Shown here: positions 38,032 to 47,874 of the stretch, one piece after another
How positions within the stretch are numbered: position 1 is the stretch's first letter
Layout: each line of letters starts with the position of its first letter
Assembly: GCA_944548615.1 (NCBI GenBank)
Contig: OX155967.1
Span: 23,145,997-23,209,996 of the forward strand
Length of the DNA: 64,000 nucleotides
Direction: 5' to 3'
Origin: Micropterix aruncella
Taxonomy: Eukaryota > Arthropoda > Insecta > Lepidoptera > Micropterigidae
Made by a program: the position numbers and the translations under genes
Notes under the pieces: model-generated
What the model was told of the DNA's origin: nothing
The model's input: the letters and a program-made list of their open reading frames with translations, nothing else
The model's database searches: none

Positions 38032-38344
38032 AGTAGCGATTAGACTACACGTATTTTAGGGCCCTAAGTCAGGACCCTAATTAGGGCTGCAGTACTATGG
38101 CTATAGCGGCGATTAGACTACCTGATAAATCGTGCACTAACTCAGTTAGGGCCCTAATTATCGTGTAGTGTAATCACAGATTGCCATAGCCTAATAGTAC
38201 CTACTGCCGCCCTAATTAGGGTCCTGACTTAGGGCCCTAAAAATCGTGTAGTCTAATCGCTACTTAAGGCAATCTGTGATTACACTACACGATAATTAGG
38301 GCCCTGAGTTAGTGCACGATTTATCAGGTAGTCTAATCGCCGCT
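38032..38344. repeat. Two interlocked inverted repeats of one MITE family
   Basis: Pair a: 38032-38094 with 38202-38264 (63-bp arms). Pair b: 38105-38185 with 38268-38344 (about 77-bp arms, a 4-base TTAG indel). The order is a, b, a', b'. All four outer ends share GCGATTAGACTAC. Two copies of one short element overlapping or one inserted in the other could give this order. The single strand could form a pseudoknot-like fold. Confidence 0.88.
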
Positions 38345-39574
38345 AGTACTCGGTTGGATCGGCCACAAATTTGAGATGGCTTGTCGAGGTTAGGCGGGTA
38401 AGCGTGTTTTTTTGCTAAAGCATAAAAGACCAAAACCAAAACAAATTCTAGACATTTCGGGTGCATCAAGTTATGCGAGAACTGAGAAGTTGTTTTCTGA
38501 AAACCCAATGGTTTGTATACAAACTGGACTAGCTAAGATATAAAAATAATTCATAATCTTTTTAAAATATTTCCTGTTCAAGAAAAAACATACCTTTCGA
38601 TCACCCAAGGTGTGGTTTCATGATAATGTTCTCCACCAGTTGCATTTACAGCAATCACTTCCGTGCCAGCCATATGAACAACCAGCCTGGCGAGACAGTC
38701 GCGCTCGAAACACCGCATAAAATGATTATCTCCACCGCTCTTTGTTCGAGGGATATAAGCAAACCCCTCATGGGCGAACCACGTCGCGTCTTTATGCAGT
38801 CATCTAATGAAAGGCATCGTTCGTTCCCAAAACACAAGCAGCAAACAAGTGAGGAAAGAATTCTGGCACTGGCCGGGCCGGTTCGCGGGTGGTTTGCGAG
38901 GGTGAGTGGGGAAAATCCCCCAGCCACATCTGGATCCCATTTGGTAATCAAAGGGAGAACGTTCAATATCTCGAAAATATCGATGTTCGATGTTTTTTAC
39001 AACGATGGTGCCGGCATCGTTCATAGGTGCTTTCGCTCCATCGACGTTCTTCGGTACTATGCTAGGTACATGAAATCCTATTTCAGTACTTCAGTCTGAG
39101 ACGTATTGAAACAGCATTTAGGAGGTTTACCGTCTGGAAATGCTATCTCTTTTCGTCCCAGCCTCGGGGACGTAGGTAATTAAGTAGCATTTCTATATAC
39201 GCTGCCTGGCGCACCTAGCAAACCATTGCAGCAACGCAGGCAACGTAGAATTTCGTGCCATTATTTAAAAAATGAATGCTTCAGCTCGCGTCATAAAAAC
39301 GTTTGCCACTACGCTCGAGTCGCGAAGAAGAAGAAGCAGACAGCGGGGGAGAAAAACGAAGATACCTAAGAAACTACTTTGTGCATCATAAAAAGATGAA
39401 CTATATTATATAGTAATCTTAGTGAAATTTGCAATTTAGAACATTGAAACCTTGTTTAGTAAAATAATTAATAATTCTGCATTGTTGTTATAAAGTTGGA
39501 GAACAGAAACGGCTCGTCGTGGCCCGAGTCAACGTAGATCACATATTTGTGGCCAAAAGTGGCCACTACAGATC
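38345..39574. other. MULE first-exon region and upstream DNA, otherwise no gene
   Basis: Apart from the FLYWCH exon (38594-38797), I see no supported gene. A 39024-38801 minus frame in register with the FLYWCH exon is separated from it by a TGA. The MULE 5' terminus is expected here but was not identified. Confidence 0.4.
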
Positions 39575-39582
39575 ATAGCGGT

Positions 39583-40121
39583 CAGTTGCGGCTCCAGGGG
39601 GGGGGGGGGGGAGCACGGGGCCATGGCCCCCCCCCAAAAGTTCCCGAAAAAAACCTAATATATATAAGTTCTACAATAAAACCGTCCAAAAATAATAAAA
39701 ATTCAACTCGAGTTTATACGAATTTCGCGCGAAATTCGAAAAAAAAATGTCACCTGCGGCGCTATTGATATTCATATGTGTTAGTGATAAATCAAAACAA
39801 TTGAACAACATCCGAGTTTTTACAAAATGATTTTGGGTATTGATGGCAAAAGGTAACCTGAAACAAATGAAATTTCTTCAATTTTAAAGTACGAGTAACA
39901 CCGCAAACAAAAAGTTTTTTTCGAATTTCGCGCGAAATTAACATGTTTTTAGCTATAAACCAAAACAATTAAACTACAATTCAGCTGAATCCATTGATAG
40001 GTTTAAAATAATACAGGCCTATAATCCTTGCTGATGACGCTACGTCTCTTGCGAAATAAAAAGAAACTATCTACACCTTGAAATGAGCCCCCCCCAAAAT
40101 GAAATCCTGAAGCCGCCCCTG
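39583..40121. mobile_element. hAT-type MITE, 539 bp
   Basis: An exact 8-bp duplication ATAGCGGT (39575-39582, 40122-40129). Ends are CAGTTGCGGCTCCAGG and, as complement, CAGGGGCGGCTTCAGG (13/16), a typical hAT terminus. The interior is AT-rich with a twice-used TTTCGCGCGAAATT palindrome (39724, 39924). No transposase. Confidence 0.93.
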
Positions 40122-40210
40122 ATAGCGGTTGAGTTGGAGGTTTAGATTATGTATTCTCTGGGTTGCGCCCAGTGGTTTTATAATATGCGGTTACGATGAA
40201 ACGATAGTAT

Positions 40211-40669
40211 ACTAATTAAACAACTCTTTTACCATGGTCAGTCTAAACAATGTTACGACCAAACAATATGTCAGCAGCGCGTTAATCTCGTAAAAAATCG
40301 ACACAACATCGTGAAAGTGCTTTCTAAAATATGACATTTGGTATACAATTGGGGAATATTATTATAATTGAAGAAAACATCATCAGTCCGAATTGTAACG
40401 CAACAAACGCCGTCAGCAGCCGATAGAAGACAGAGCGATGTGAAGATTTGGATGAAATTTGGCGTTGGCAACGCGTTGTTGTGGTAAAACTCTGACTGAT
40501 TATGTTTTTATCAATATTAATAATATTCCCCACCGGTAGGTATACCGAATTTCATATTTTAGAAAGCACTTCACGTTTTGTAGATTTTTTATGAGATTAA
40601 CGCGCTGCTGACAACATTTGATTGCAACATTTTTTAGACTGACCGTGGTAAAACAGTTGTTTAATTAGT
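40211..40669. mobile_element. MITE-like element with long imperfect inverted arms
   Basis: Arms of about 170 bp start ACTAATTAAACAACT and include GTCAGCAGCGCGTTAATCTC and GTGCTTTCTAAAATATGA, repeated inverted at 40538-40669. Arm identity is clearly below 100 percent, with indels, so this is an older insertion. No coding capacity; superfamily unknown. Confidence 0.8.
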
Positions 40670-41389
40670 AGCAAACAAATTTTAAGATTTTAGAAAGTAG
40701 TTGGGACGGGTTAAGTTTTTTTTACAAAGTTAAAGCTGCCCCCACGCCAAACGCTAAGAAACCTGAGAGGTTGATGGAAGGCTATTACTCTCCACCACAA
40801 ATGTGACTTAATATAAACAAATGAGCAAAGAATCACTAGTGATTCTGTAGGTAGACTTCTAGTAGCGCAACACCATACTTGGTTTTGAATTAGAAAAGGA
40901 CACACTTCTAATCAGAACGTTCGATTTATTCTAAATGAGCTCGTTCATAAATAAAGACGTTTCGCTTGTTAGCTTTGTTTCGCTTTAGAAGAATGTCATG
41001 ACGTCATTTCGATACGAAAAAGGTTATAAAATCGGCCGCCAGTTATATTTTGCTGAATCAGCGCGATAGCGAACGATAGTTTTAAATTCACCCTGCAGAT
41101 AAATTCATTTCAAATTTTGAATCGCGATTTTCGGTGTCGGTAACGTTTTGCATATCCCCGGACAGACAGCAAGCATCAGACTATAGGACCTCTTTTTTTT
41201 GCTAAAGCAATGAATGGAAGTCTAATAAATAAAACATATTTTTTTCAGAAAAACTTAAAACATTTTTTTAAATGTTTAGTTTGATGTACTGAATCATCCA
41301 CTACAAGGATGCCGGTAATTAAAGGACTATCCTGTAAACAATGTAATGACATCTAATATAAAGTCGATTTAATGTATCGATAATATTAA
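40670..41389. other. No gene; contains the empty-site paralogue of the Harbinger target
   Basis: At about 41262-41325 the minus strand carries TAGTGGATGATTCAGTACATC and the following ATGTTTTAAGTTTTT block without interruption, the same family that was hit by the Harbinger at 8646. A TATAAAA box-like string at 41024 followed by GCCAGTTATATT could be a promoter of an element, but nothing downstream supports it. Confidence 0.5.
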
Positions 41390-41945
41390 AGTAAAGTAAA
41401 GTAAAGTAAAAGGTATTTATTTCCAATACAACCATACAATTGTGTAGGAATGACAGTAATTAATCTTAAATTAGTTACTCAATTTAGACAAGAGATGATA
41501 TACAATATATAGTTTTAAACTTACCAATTTACGAAAACATAGACTATATGATAACAGTTTACAACAAAACAATTAACGGTAAATAATATGTATTAGATTA
41601 AATGGGTAGATACGATGCTATGTATTTTCAAAATATTTTAAGAAGTCGTTATGGGCATATATGTTGATTTTAAGCAGATAGACTCGGATGGATCTCTTGA
41701 AAATATCGATGTTTTTAATTTCTTTTAATCTTTCGGGCAATTTATTGAAAAGTTTGAGGCCTAAGTATCGACTAGTCGCCTGGAACTTGGCAGTACGTGC
41801 TACGAACGGTTGGAGATACAGGGTTTTATTCCTGGTGTCATGCCGATGTACTTCCTCGTGGGATATGGCCGAGCTCTTATTGCAATAGAATTCGCAAAGA
41901 GCTATGTTGACAATCGTAAGTGGTGTATACTATATTAGATAATCG
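41390..41945 (-). pseudogene. 3' end of a CR1/Jockey-like LINE with (TTTAC)n tail
   Basis: The minus strand reads LQPFVARTAKFQATSRYLGL then KLFNKLPERLKEIKN and FKRSIRVYLL, the characteristic end of LINE RT proteins (lfNkLP...K.....FK..l..yLl). A (GTAAA)x4 run at 41391-41410 is the complement of a TTTAC 3' tail. It is 5'-truncated, about 550 bp. Confidence 0.75.
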
Positions 41946-42149
41946 TAAGTGGTGTCGCAAAAGGCAATGTTGACAGTCAAAAAATAATTAATACGATAAC
42001 ATTGTGGAGAGGTAAAAATACACCACTTTAATTTACCCTGACATGATAATTTGCTACTTCTTTTTCTAAATTTAAAATTAATAACATATGACCGCTTTAC
42101 TGCTTTATTTTTAATTTGTAAAATAATATAAAATTATTTTATTCATGTA

Positions 42150-42400
42150 ATCATGTCCTAATGCGCCATTCTCAAACGTTGCTAACTTCGGGTTTGTATG
42201 CAAGTTTGCTTTCTGCAAGAATGCCGTCTGCAAAAATGGTTTCGCGTTCTGGCAATTTTGGCGACAAATATTTTGAGGTTATGTTTTGTTCGGCTGTCCT
42301 GTCAGTTTTGTTTTTGCCGCCGTGCCGCATATGATTAGTGTGCCGCGTATTGTGTGTGAAATAGTGAATAAGTGCATTTAATGTTGGTTTTATTAATATA
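42150..42400. promoter_or_regulatory. Likely promoter and 5' UTR of the host exon
   Basis: The base composition rises in G+C before the ATG at 42401 (TTGCCGCCGTGCCGC near 42315). The upstream edge contains another remnant of the 15-bp-unit repeat (TTTCTGCAAGAATGCCGTC, about 42210), so a TE-derived repeat sits within the presumptive promoter. No TATA box is obvious. Confidence 0.35.
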
Positions 42401-42499
42401 ATGGCATCTGAAACTGAAGTTTCTGCTCCCGCGCAGCCTGAAAAAGGGAAACTTCCGCCGCCGACGGTACAACAAATCAATGCCGACAGAATAACACAG
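42401..42499 (+). CDS. Putative first coding exon of an Aquarius (AQR) orthologue
   Basis: ATG at 42401, 33 codons ending in CAG, followed by a GTATAA donor at 42500 (phase 0). The protein contains APAQPEKGKLPPPTVQQINA followed by DRITQ. As I recall it, animal Aquarius proteins start with a short APAQP segment and then PTVxQINAxxxTQ, so the match covers most of the exon. Aquarius is the intron-binding RNA helicase of the spliceosome, in the nucleus. Exon 2 should begin with an L-A-x-x-Y-W-type motif; I find none in the remaining 21 kb, so intron 1 would be long and TE-filled, or the exon is a stray duplicate. The call rests on about 20 informative residues. Confidence 0.5.
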
Positions 42500-43080
42500 G
42501 TATAACCTAAAATAATTTCGTAAACAGTTCTTTTCGCTTGTTATCTGATATCATTGTCTTCCGTCGGTTGTTAGTTGAAAATGCTAGAATATCGTAGTAG
42601 CTACGGCGCGACGCCCGCGGCATTTGCCATGATTTAGTATTTCTTTACGAAAGCTACATTGTAACTACTGTTTGTTTTCTTTAGACATTGATGTTTTATC
42701 AGAAAGGACACGCGCAAATCTGTGTAAAACTAATTATAAAGGATTAAACCTGGTAGAAAATGCATGCTTCTGCCGAGAATCCGGAGAAAATGATAACCTA
42801 AAATACATAACCTTAAAACATAACCTAAAATTCGTAATTTCACCTATCGATATGCGAATGCAGAATTAGCCTATGTGCGATTGTCAATATTTCATAGGAG
42901 AGAACTTGGAATATATGAATTATAGGAACATTTCTTTAAAAACTACTAGATTTAATCATTGTAATGTTAAATGTGGTAAAAAAAGCCTCGGATGCGAAAA
43001 AAAATATTCCGCAACAAAAAATAAATCAAATTTACAAACAAAAAAATGCTTTTACTTTGTTATTAAGATTTTTTAAATAA
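42500..43080. other. Presumed intron; nothing recognised
   Basis: AT-rich DNA after the donor. Two short open frames (42672 and 42873) have no recognisable motif and biased composition. No acceptor with a fitting continuation of the host exon is visible. Confidence 0.4.
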
Positions 43081-43084
43081 AATA

Positions 43085-43410
43085 AATATAAATAAAATAC
43101 AAATGGAGCTGCCATGGAATTAACCGACCGGAGTTGCGCCCATCATAATACTATTTTTACACTTCTGAGGGGTGAGCAGTGGATTCCGGACTAACGACCG
43201 GCTGTGGTAGGTTTAGGACAGCTGTCTTGCCACATGTGAGCGTTCACCTTACCACCCATTATTCACTCCCCCTTCGAAGCCATAGGATTTGAGATGCGGA
43301 TATTGCGGTTTTAGATAACTTTTCTAGGAAAGAGTTCATTATTTTTCTGGAAAGACAACGATCTTTAAAGAGGTGAAACAGAGACTTAGCTGGCAGGCGA
43401 CGATATTATT
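43085..43410 (-). pseudogene. 3' fragment of an R2-type (RLE) LINE
   Basis: Contains the 3' UTR (GGAGCTGCCATGGAATTAACC, CTTACCACCCATT) and the last codons of the LINE (complement of TTCGAAGCCATAGGATTTGAG). It ends in the GGCAGGCGACG stretch where homology breaks. An AT-rich tail (AAATAAAATAAATATAAATA) at 43075-43100 marks the 3' end. Confidence 0.8.
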
Positions 43411-43469
43411 TCATTTTCAATATTATTTCATTTAAGCTGAATCATGTAGTATGCTGGATTTCTAAGTTT

Positions 43470-43851
43470 TCCAAGAACAAATTTTAAAATCTTGTATGTG
43501 TTCTTCTTATATCGCCCACAGTTGACCTGCCTATACCAAACTTCCGAGAAATGTTGAGGTAGCTGTCGCCTTTATTTAGCATTTCTTTGTCTAAGTCAAT
43601 GTTGAATGTTTACGCTGCGGCGGCGCCATGTTGGCAAACGCGATCGCGCAAGTGAGACTACTAATCACACAATACGTATAAGCAGGACTATCGATGGAAC
43701 AGACAAGCTAGCCGCGCGGGAGGCGACAGGCGTAATGTAAAATGCCATCCCGCTTTCCCCCGCATACGCTTCACCGCTCGCATCTTCTCCGCCCGAATTA
43801 CCGCGATCACCAATCAAACGGGGGTCCGGATTAGAGAGGCTCTACTGTAAT
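43470..43851 (-). pseudogene. pogo/Tigger element 5' fragment with helix-turn-helix
   Basis: The minus strand encodes IDLDKEMLNKGDSYLNISRK then FGIGRSTVGDIRR, a CENP-B/pogo N-terminal helix-turn-helix. About 240 bp upstream of it the element seems to end at ACAGTAGAGCCTCTC (complement of 43835-43849), a pogo-like terminus next to a TA. The rest of the transposase is absent. Confidence 0.65.
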
Positions 43852-44050
43852 TATAAATAAAATAAACGAATTCACTGCTTGAATTTTGTAATGCCTGAGG
43901 TTTCGGCGATGTTGCAACTGCCGTCGTCCAGGGTATACTGAGTCTACTGAGACTGAGTTTAACCTGAACAAAGGCGGTTGCAACATCGCCGAAACGTCGG
44001 GTGCTACAAAATTCACGCGGTAAATTCGTTTATTTTATTTATAATGTCAA
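43845..44050. repeat. Inverted-repeat element with TTTACCGCGTGAA ends (copy 3)
   Basis: Related to 33748-34145 and 34425-34630: AAACGAATTCACTGCTTGAA on the left, CACGCGGTAAATTCG on the right, with GTTGCAACATCGCCGAAACG in between. Divergent left arm. It abuts the pogo terminus. Confidence 0.65.
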
Positions 44051-44262
44051 ACAACCCAACATTTTATTATATTTTTTTCAATTACATCAATAGGATTTGC
44101 GAAACAATAACACAGGCCTACATTTTTTTAATGAAAAAGTGTTTCTGGTCTGATAGGTGTATTATAGTAATTGGGCTATGTCGATCACGAATCTATGCTT
44201 AGTTTTTTTTGCTTTCCCGTTCTCCCTGAAAACTACGTTTTGTTGTTTTCTTTTTGTGTAGT

Positions 44263-45389
44263 TTAGCCGGTGAATCCCTCTTCAATGTCCATGCAGTAGT
44301 CCGCCATCATTCTAACATCCCATCTTCCTTGATAACGTCTCTCCATCTCCTTTATGTCCTGGTGAAACCTCTCTCCATGTTCCTCGCTGACAGCCCCAAG
44401 ATTTTCAGGAAAATACTCCTCGTGGGAATCGAGAAAATGGAGTTTAACGCTCATATTGCATCCCAGTTTTTTATAATTTTCAACCATTTTGGCTACAATT
44501 TCTTTGTAGTCTGGAGACTTGTTGTTTCCGAGAAAACCATCTATGACCTCTACGAAAGAACTCATCCTAGGTTATCGTATTCTGGAACAATCTGTCGAAT
44601 TTTAAGGTTCAAATTTGAGGACCTACGAAGATTTCTTCCTTCAGTTTCGCTTCAGAAAGTGCAGAAATTTTTTCGCACAGGTATTTAAAACAGTCACCTT
44701 CTTTATTTAAAGCCTTGAAAAATTGTTTCATCAGTCCTAATTTGATGTGAAGGGGAGGCAAAAGAACTAACTTTCTGTATGAAATTTTCTTTTTGATCTT
44801 TTCTTTGGCCTCTTCTGTAATAATATTACAAACTTCTTTTATAAAAATGTTTGTTTTAGTCATAGGAGTCAGTTGAATCGCTAAAAGTTGTTGATCCGCA
44901 TCTTGATTTTCATGTTGATTTTTATCATCTTATCATCTTTCCTAAATTTCCCCCCGATTTATCTTTAAGCTGGTTTGTAAGTTTATCTATTTTACTTATA
45001 TAGCGACTACATTTCTTTGTAAGATATGTGTTTTGGACACTTAAACTTTCAACCTTTTTCCTCAAATTTTGATTTACTCGTTCTACAGCGCTACGGTAGT
45101 GGTTATTTTTCTTTTGCAGCTTTGACTGTTCCTGGAACTTCTTCCGTTGTTTTATTTGATTTAGAATCGTTTTTTTGAATTTGTTTTATTTGATTCAAAA
45201 TCGTGATTTTGAAACACCATTGCTTTCTTATTTGTGTTTTTTCCTCTTCATTCATTTCGGTAATCTTTCTCTTTTTAGCCTTAGTTCTTCAGCATTTTTT
45301 TTCCTTCATCTCTTTGAATTTATTATGATTTGAAAGTTTCATTTTCTCGCGATACCTCCAACATCGTTTCGCCGAAGTTGAAGGCATCT
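44263..45389 (-). pseudogene. Degenerate conserved protein of unknown function (TE-associated type)
   Basis: An ATG near 45388 opens a basic, R/K-rich region (TSAKRCWRYREKMKLSNHN). A coiled-coil stretch (LRKKVESLSVQNTYLTKKC) follows in another frame, then SYRKLVLLPPLHIKLGLMKQ and LKEEIFVGPQI. After a break come VIDGFLGNNKSPDYKE, LGCNMSVKLHFLDSH and SEEHGERFHQDIKEMERRY. I recognise these phrases as a protein family repeated many times in arthropod and cnidarian genomes, without a settled name. At least three frameshifts or stops separate the pieces, so it is not functional here. Confidence 0.6.
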
Positions 45390-45809
45390 GCAAAATTAAA
45401 TTAAATCATCTGAAATATTCAAATATTGCAAAAATAATCTAAGTTACTATGAAATGGAAATAAAATGTCGAATAGGATATTGTATTTTGGCCTAAATTTA
45501 AGGTCTGACAAACATTGTTTTATAATTTCTCTATACCTTCGGTTCATATACAGCAATGAAAGCGATCAGCGCAAATTGATTTTTTTACAACTAGTAAGGT
45601 GATATTGACGATGTTATCTTTCATAGATCAGCCCTTCCCCGAAAAAACATTATTATCATGCAGCATGGAAGACCTTAATACGAGACAAAATGTGGCTTTT
45701 GTAAACTGGCTAATTATTGGCCAGGATAGAACAAATATGCACCAATTGTAAAGATTTTTTATGGCCTAGTATCCCTAAACACATTCAGAATACATAAAAA
45801 AAAAAAGAT
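45390..45809. other. No gene seen
   Basis: AT-rich spacer between the degenerate conserved gene and the piggyBac MITE; ends in A-runs. Confidence 0.5.
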
Positions 45810-45813
45810 TTAA

Positions 45814-46119
45814 CCCTTGGAGTAAATGGGTATTTTCATGGATGCATCTGTCTCTTTTGCAGGATTTTCGGCGACATCGACCTTAAAGTACTATAACTAC
45901 GAAACTACTACAGCAATCATAAAAAGAACAACTGCACAATGATTGCATTGAATTTTCGAACATAGAATATTGAAATATCATTTTGTAAAACAATTAGATA
46001 ATTATGAATAAATATGAGAACGTCAAAGAAGTGAAAAAAACGCGGAACCAGATCTGGGCGTATCAAACTCAACGGATAATTGTTTCAGAACCAGATTTGG
46101 TCGTATCACACTCAAGGGG
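45814..46119. mobile_element. piggyBac-type MITE, 306 bp (copy 2)
   Basis: TTAA at 45810-45813 and 46120-46123. An inverted full-length copy of 30242-30547 with the same length, differing at scattered bases and at the left terminus. The ends read CCCTTGGAGT and, as complement, CCCCTTGAGT. Confidence 0.87.
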
Positions 46120-46189
46120 TTAACCTGCTAAGATTGGGTTTTGTAATAAATAAAATGATAATATCACAAATATTTTATTGTACTTACTA

Positions 46190-46328
46190 GCAATAGTTTC
46201 ATTCAAAGCCCGCGAGGACTCAGTGTAGCTACTATGAACACCTGTGATGGGGTCCTTATAATGCTTGCTGTGGTTCACAGTTAGATGATAGTATCCATAT
46301 TCATTAAGTTTGTCGTAGGCTCACATCG
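46190..46328 (-). pseudogene. Merlin transposase C-terminal fragment (second copy)
   Basis: The minus strand reads AYDKLNEYGYYHLTVNHS then KHYKDPITGVHSSYTESS. It is about 90 percent identical to the larger Merlin remnant at 46760-46860 and retains the E that is lost there. Homology stops at about 46190. Confidence 0.7.
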
Positions 46329-46453
46329 ACGGTGCAGCTAGCCGAAACCATGCAGATGTGTTTGCCGAGCTACCCGTCGAGGTACTTGGGCCGTTCTCTG
46401 CATGCACTGCATTGCATGCAGGGCAGTCGTGCCGTAGTGCTGAGGTGCCGAGG

Positions 46454-47470
46454 TCAGATGTGTACCCATGGATCTGGTTCGGACGGTGGTGGTGTTAATG
46501 GCTCCATGTCTGTGATATTTTCCGCTAGTAGTTGCATTTGTATAAGTAATTCTTCGTATTCGGTCATACGATTATTATTTCGTTCTCCAGTATGATGAGT
46601 ATACAATGCCAAGGTCAATTTACTACATTCTACTAGCGCATCTTTTCTACTAGCGTTGCAGGACTTCCAAAACATATATCGGGCAAGATTACCTTGCAAA
46701 TGTCTGCTACTCCGGCCCTCGGTTCTGATGCTTTCTTTAGCGCGGCGCCACGAGGACCAATGGAGTTACTATGAGCACCTGTGATGGGGTCCTTATAATG
46801 CTTGCTGTGGTTCACAGTTACATGATGGTATCCATATTCATTAAGTTTGTCGTAGGCTCTCTAGCAGTCACTTATGATAGTCGTGCCAGGCAGAATCCAA
46901 AATTTGATCACTGATATCAAAATTACTGCACTGCGGCAAGGTACTATCAAGAATATACGGCCTGTCCGTCTCTCAATGCCGCTGAATAGCCATACGCCTT
47001 TGACAAGGTGTTCCCGGTGATACTTTCTATTTCCGAATTTAGACTCGTCGATTTTGAAGATTCGCCCGGGGCCACCCAACCTTGTGCTATTTTTAATCAT
47101 TCCATCTATGACCACTTCTTGGTAGTAAGTTGACCAATCTGCTGCAGTATGTACGGCGATTCCGAGCTCTGTAATCATTTTTAACTAGAGTGCTGTTCGG
47201 GCAGTCCACAACTTGATAAGATATAAAATTTGCCAAATGTTTAATTTTGACTCCTCAAAGAAAGTGTTTTTACGCAGTGATTGTCTCGATGTGCATTTGG
47301 TTATTTTTCCTATTCCTTTTATCAATGACGCCATAAGGTCATTTTAGGATGATTACAATATTCATTCGCGCAATATGGATCATCATCTGCAGCCGGCAAC
47401 AATCCCAACCTCCGAGCCATTTCTACAGTGTAAGGCACAGGCCGGTCTTCTAGTTTGCCAGAGCCCGCAA
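46454..47470 (-). pseudogene. Merlin transposase, inactivated
   Basis: From 47470 down: a zinc-finger-like start (CANEYCNHPKMTL), a frameshifted stretch, NTFFEESKLNIWQILYLIKL, then GGPGRIFKIDESKFGNRKY (first D) and ERRTGRIFLIVP, then TTIISDC (second D). At 46860 TAG replaces the tryptophan of DCW. The frame continues RAYDKLNEYGYHHVT to NSI. Here one base is missing exactly at the catalytic glutamate codon, and the next frame reads SSWRRAKESIRTEGR, LQGNLARYMFWKSCNA and on to the C-terminus at 46454. Merlin transposases use a DDE core and make 8-9 bp duplications. Terminal repeats were not found. Confidence 0.85.
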
Positions 47471-47499
47471 GGTGTATTCGTCCATCTTAATTAACACAA

Positions 47500-47874
47500 T
47501 GTCCATTACATTAATATTTATAGGGGAACCTAGACAGCCTTGAGTCCTTTTTTTATTTTTGGTAATTAAAGTCTTCTAATCTAGTATAATTTCATATTTT
47601 ATTGTATAGCAGTTTAATTTCTTGTGTACTTTTGTAAACAAAATAAAATATATTCTGGATATCTTACGGAGTAAAAATACGTTTTTCTGAAAGTCTACCA
47701 AAGGGCTCAAGGCAGCCTAAGTAGATGTGCCTTGAGCCGTGTAGTGGTGGGCCGTGAGCCACATGGGTTTGCTTTAAGCCAGAGCAACATTAACAAAAAT
47801 ATAATACACACAATTTTAAAGAAATACTGACATTTTATTATAGGTAGGCATATAAGGATGATCACATTGCTTGC
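47500..47874. other. No gene seen
   Basis: AT-rich spacer between Merlin N-terminal homology and the 47875 frame. CTTGAGCC/CCTTGAGCC strings recur at about 47540-47780 without clear structure. Confidence 0.4.

Larger units (their letters stand above)
29001..38797 (-). pseudogene. MULE transposase gene (FLYWCH - transposase - RING), at least seven exons, degenerate
   Basis: Exons on the minus strand, each bounded by GT..AG and phase-matched: A (<=38797-38594) FLYWCH-type zinc finger (MRCFERDC, then EHYH); A' 36663-36580 (LRERAMTELTPLHIIYMEEC); B 36309-35997 with the first catalytic D (CADGTFQTVP); C 35091-34888 with the second D (MADFEAAL) and CYFHYAQ; D 33690-33481; D' 32263-32140 (VFGLPARTNNVSESFH); E 29908-29001. 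Phases run 2/1, 2/1, 0/0, 0/0, 0/0, 1/2, so the reading frame survives every junction. Breaks: exon A has an in-frame TGA at its 5' side, so its start is unresolved, and exon E has TGA at 29618-29616. Introns hold many later insertions. Relatives are Mutator-like elements of insects. Terminal repeats were not found. Confidence 0.85.

Noticed and set aside
38620..39099. 159-codon plus frame opposite the MULE FLYWCH exon
   Set aside because: The minus strand carries the FLYWCH motif with correct C/H spacing and a fitting splice phase. The plus frame shows no domain.
39598..39632. Poly-G/poly-C tracts (also 32401, 33038) as regulatory quadruplexes
   Set aside because: Those at 39598 and 33038 lie inside hAT-type MITEs near their ends and are best seen as part of those elements; no gene context suggests regulation.
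41020..41060. TATA-like promoter (GTTATAAAATCGGCC) as start of a gene
   Set aside because: No coding sequence or LTR partner follows; a single TATA-like string in AT-rich DNA is weak.
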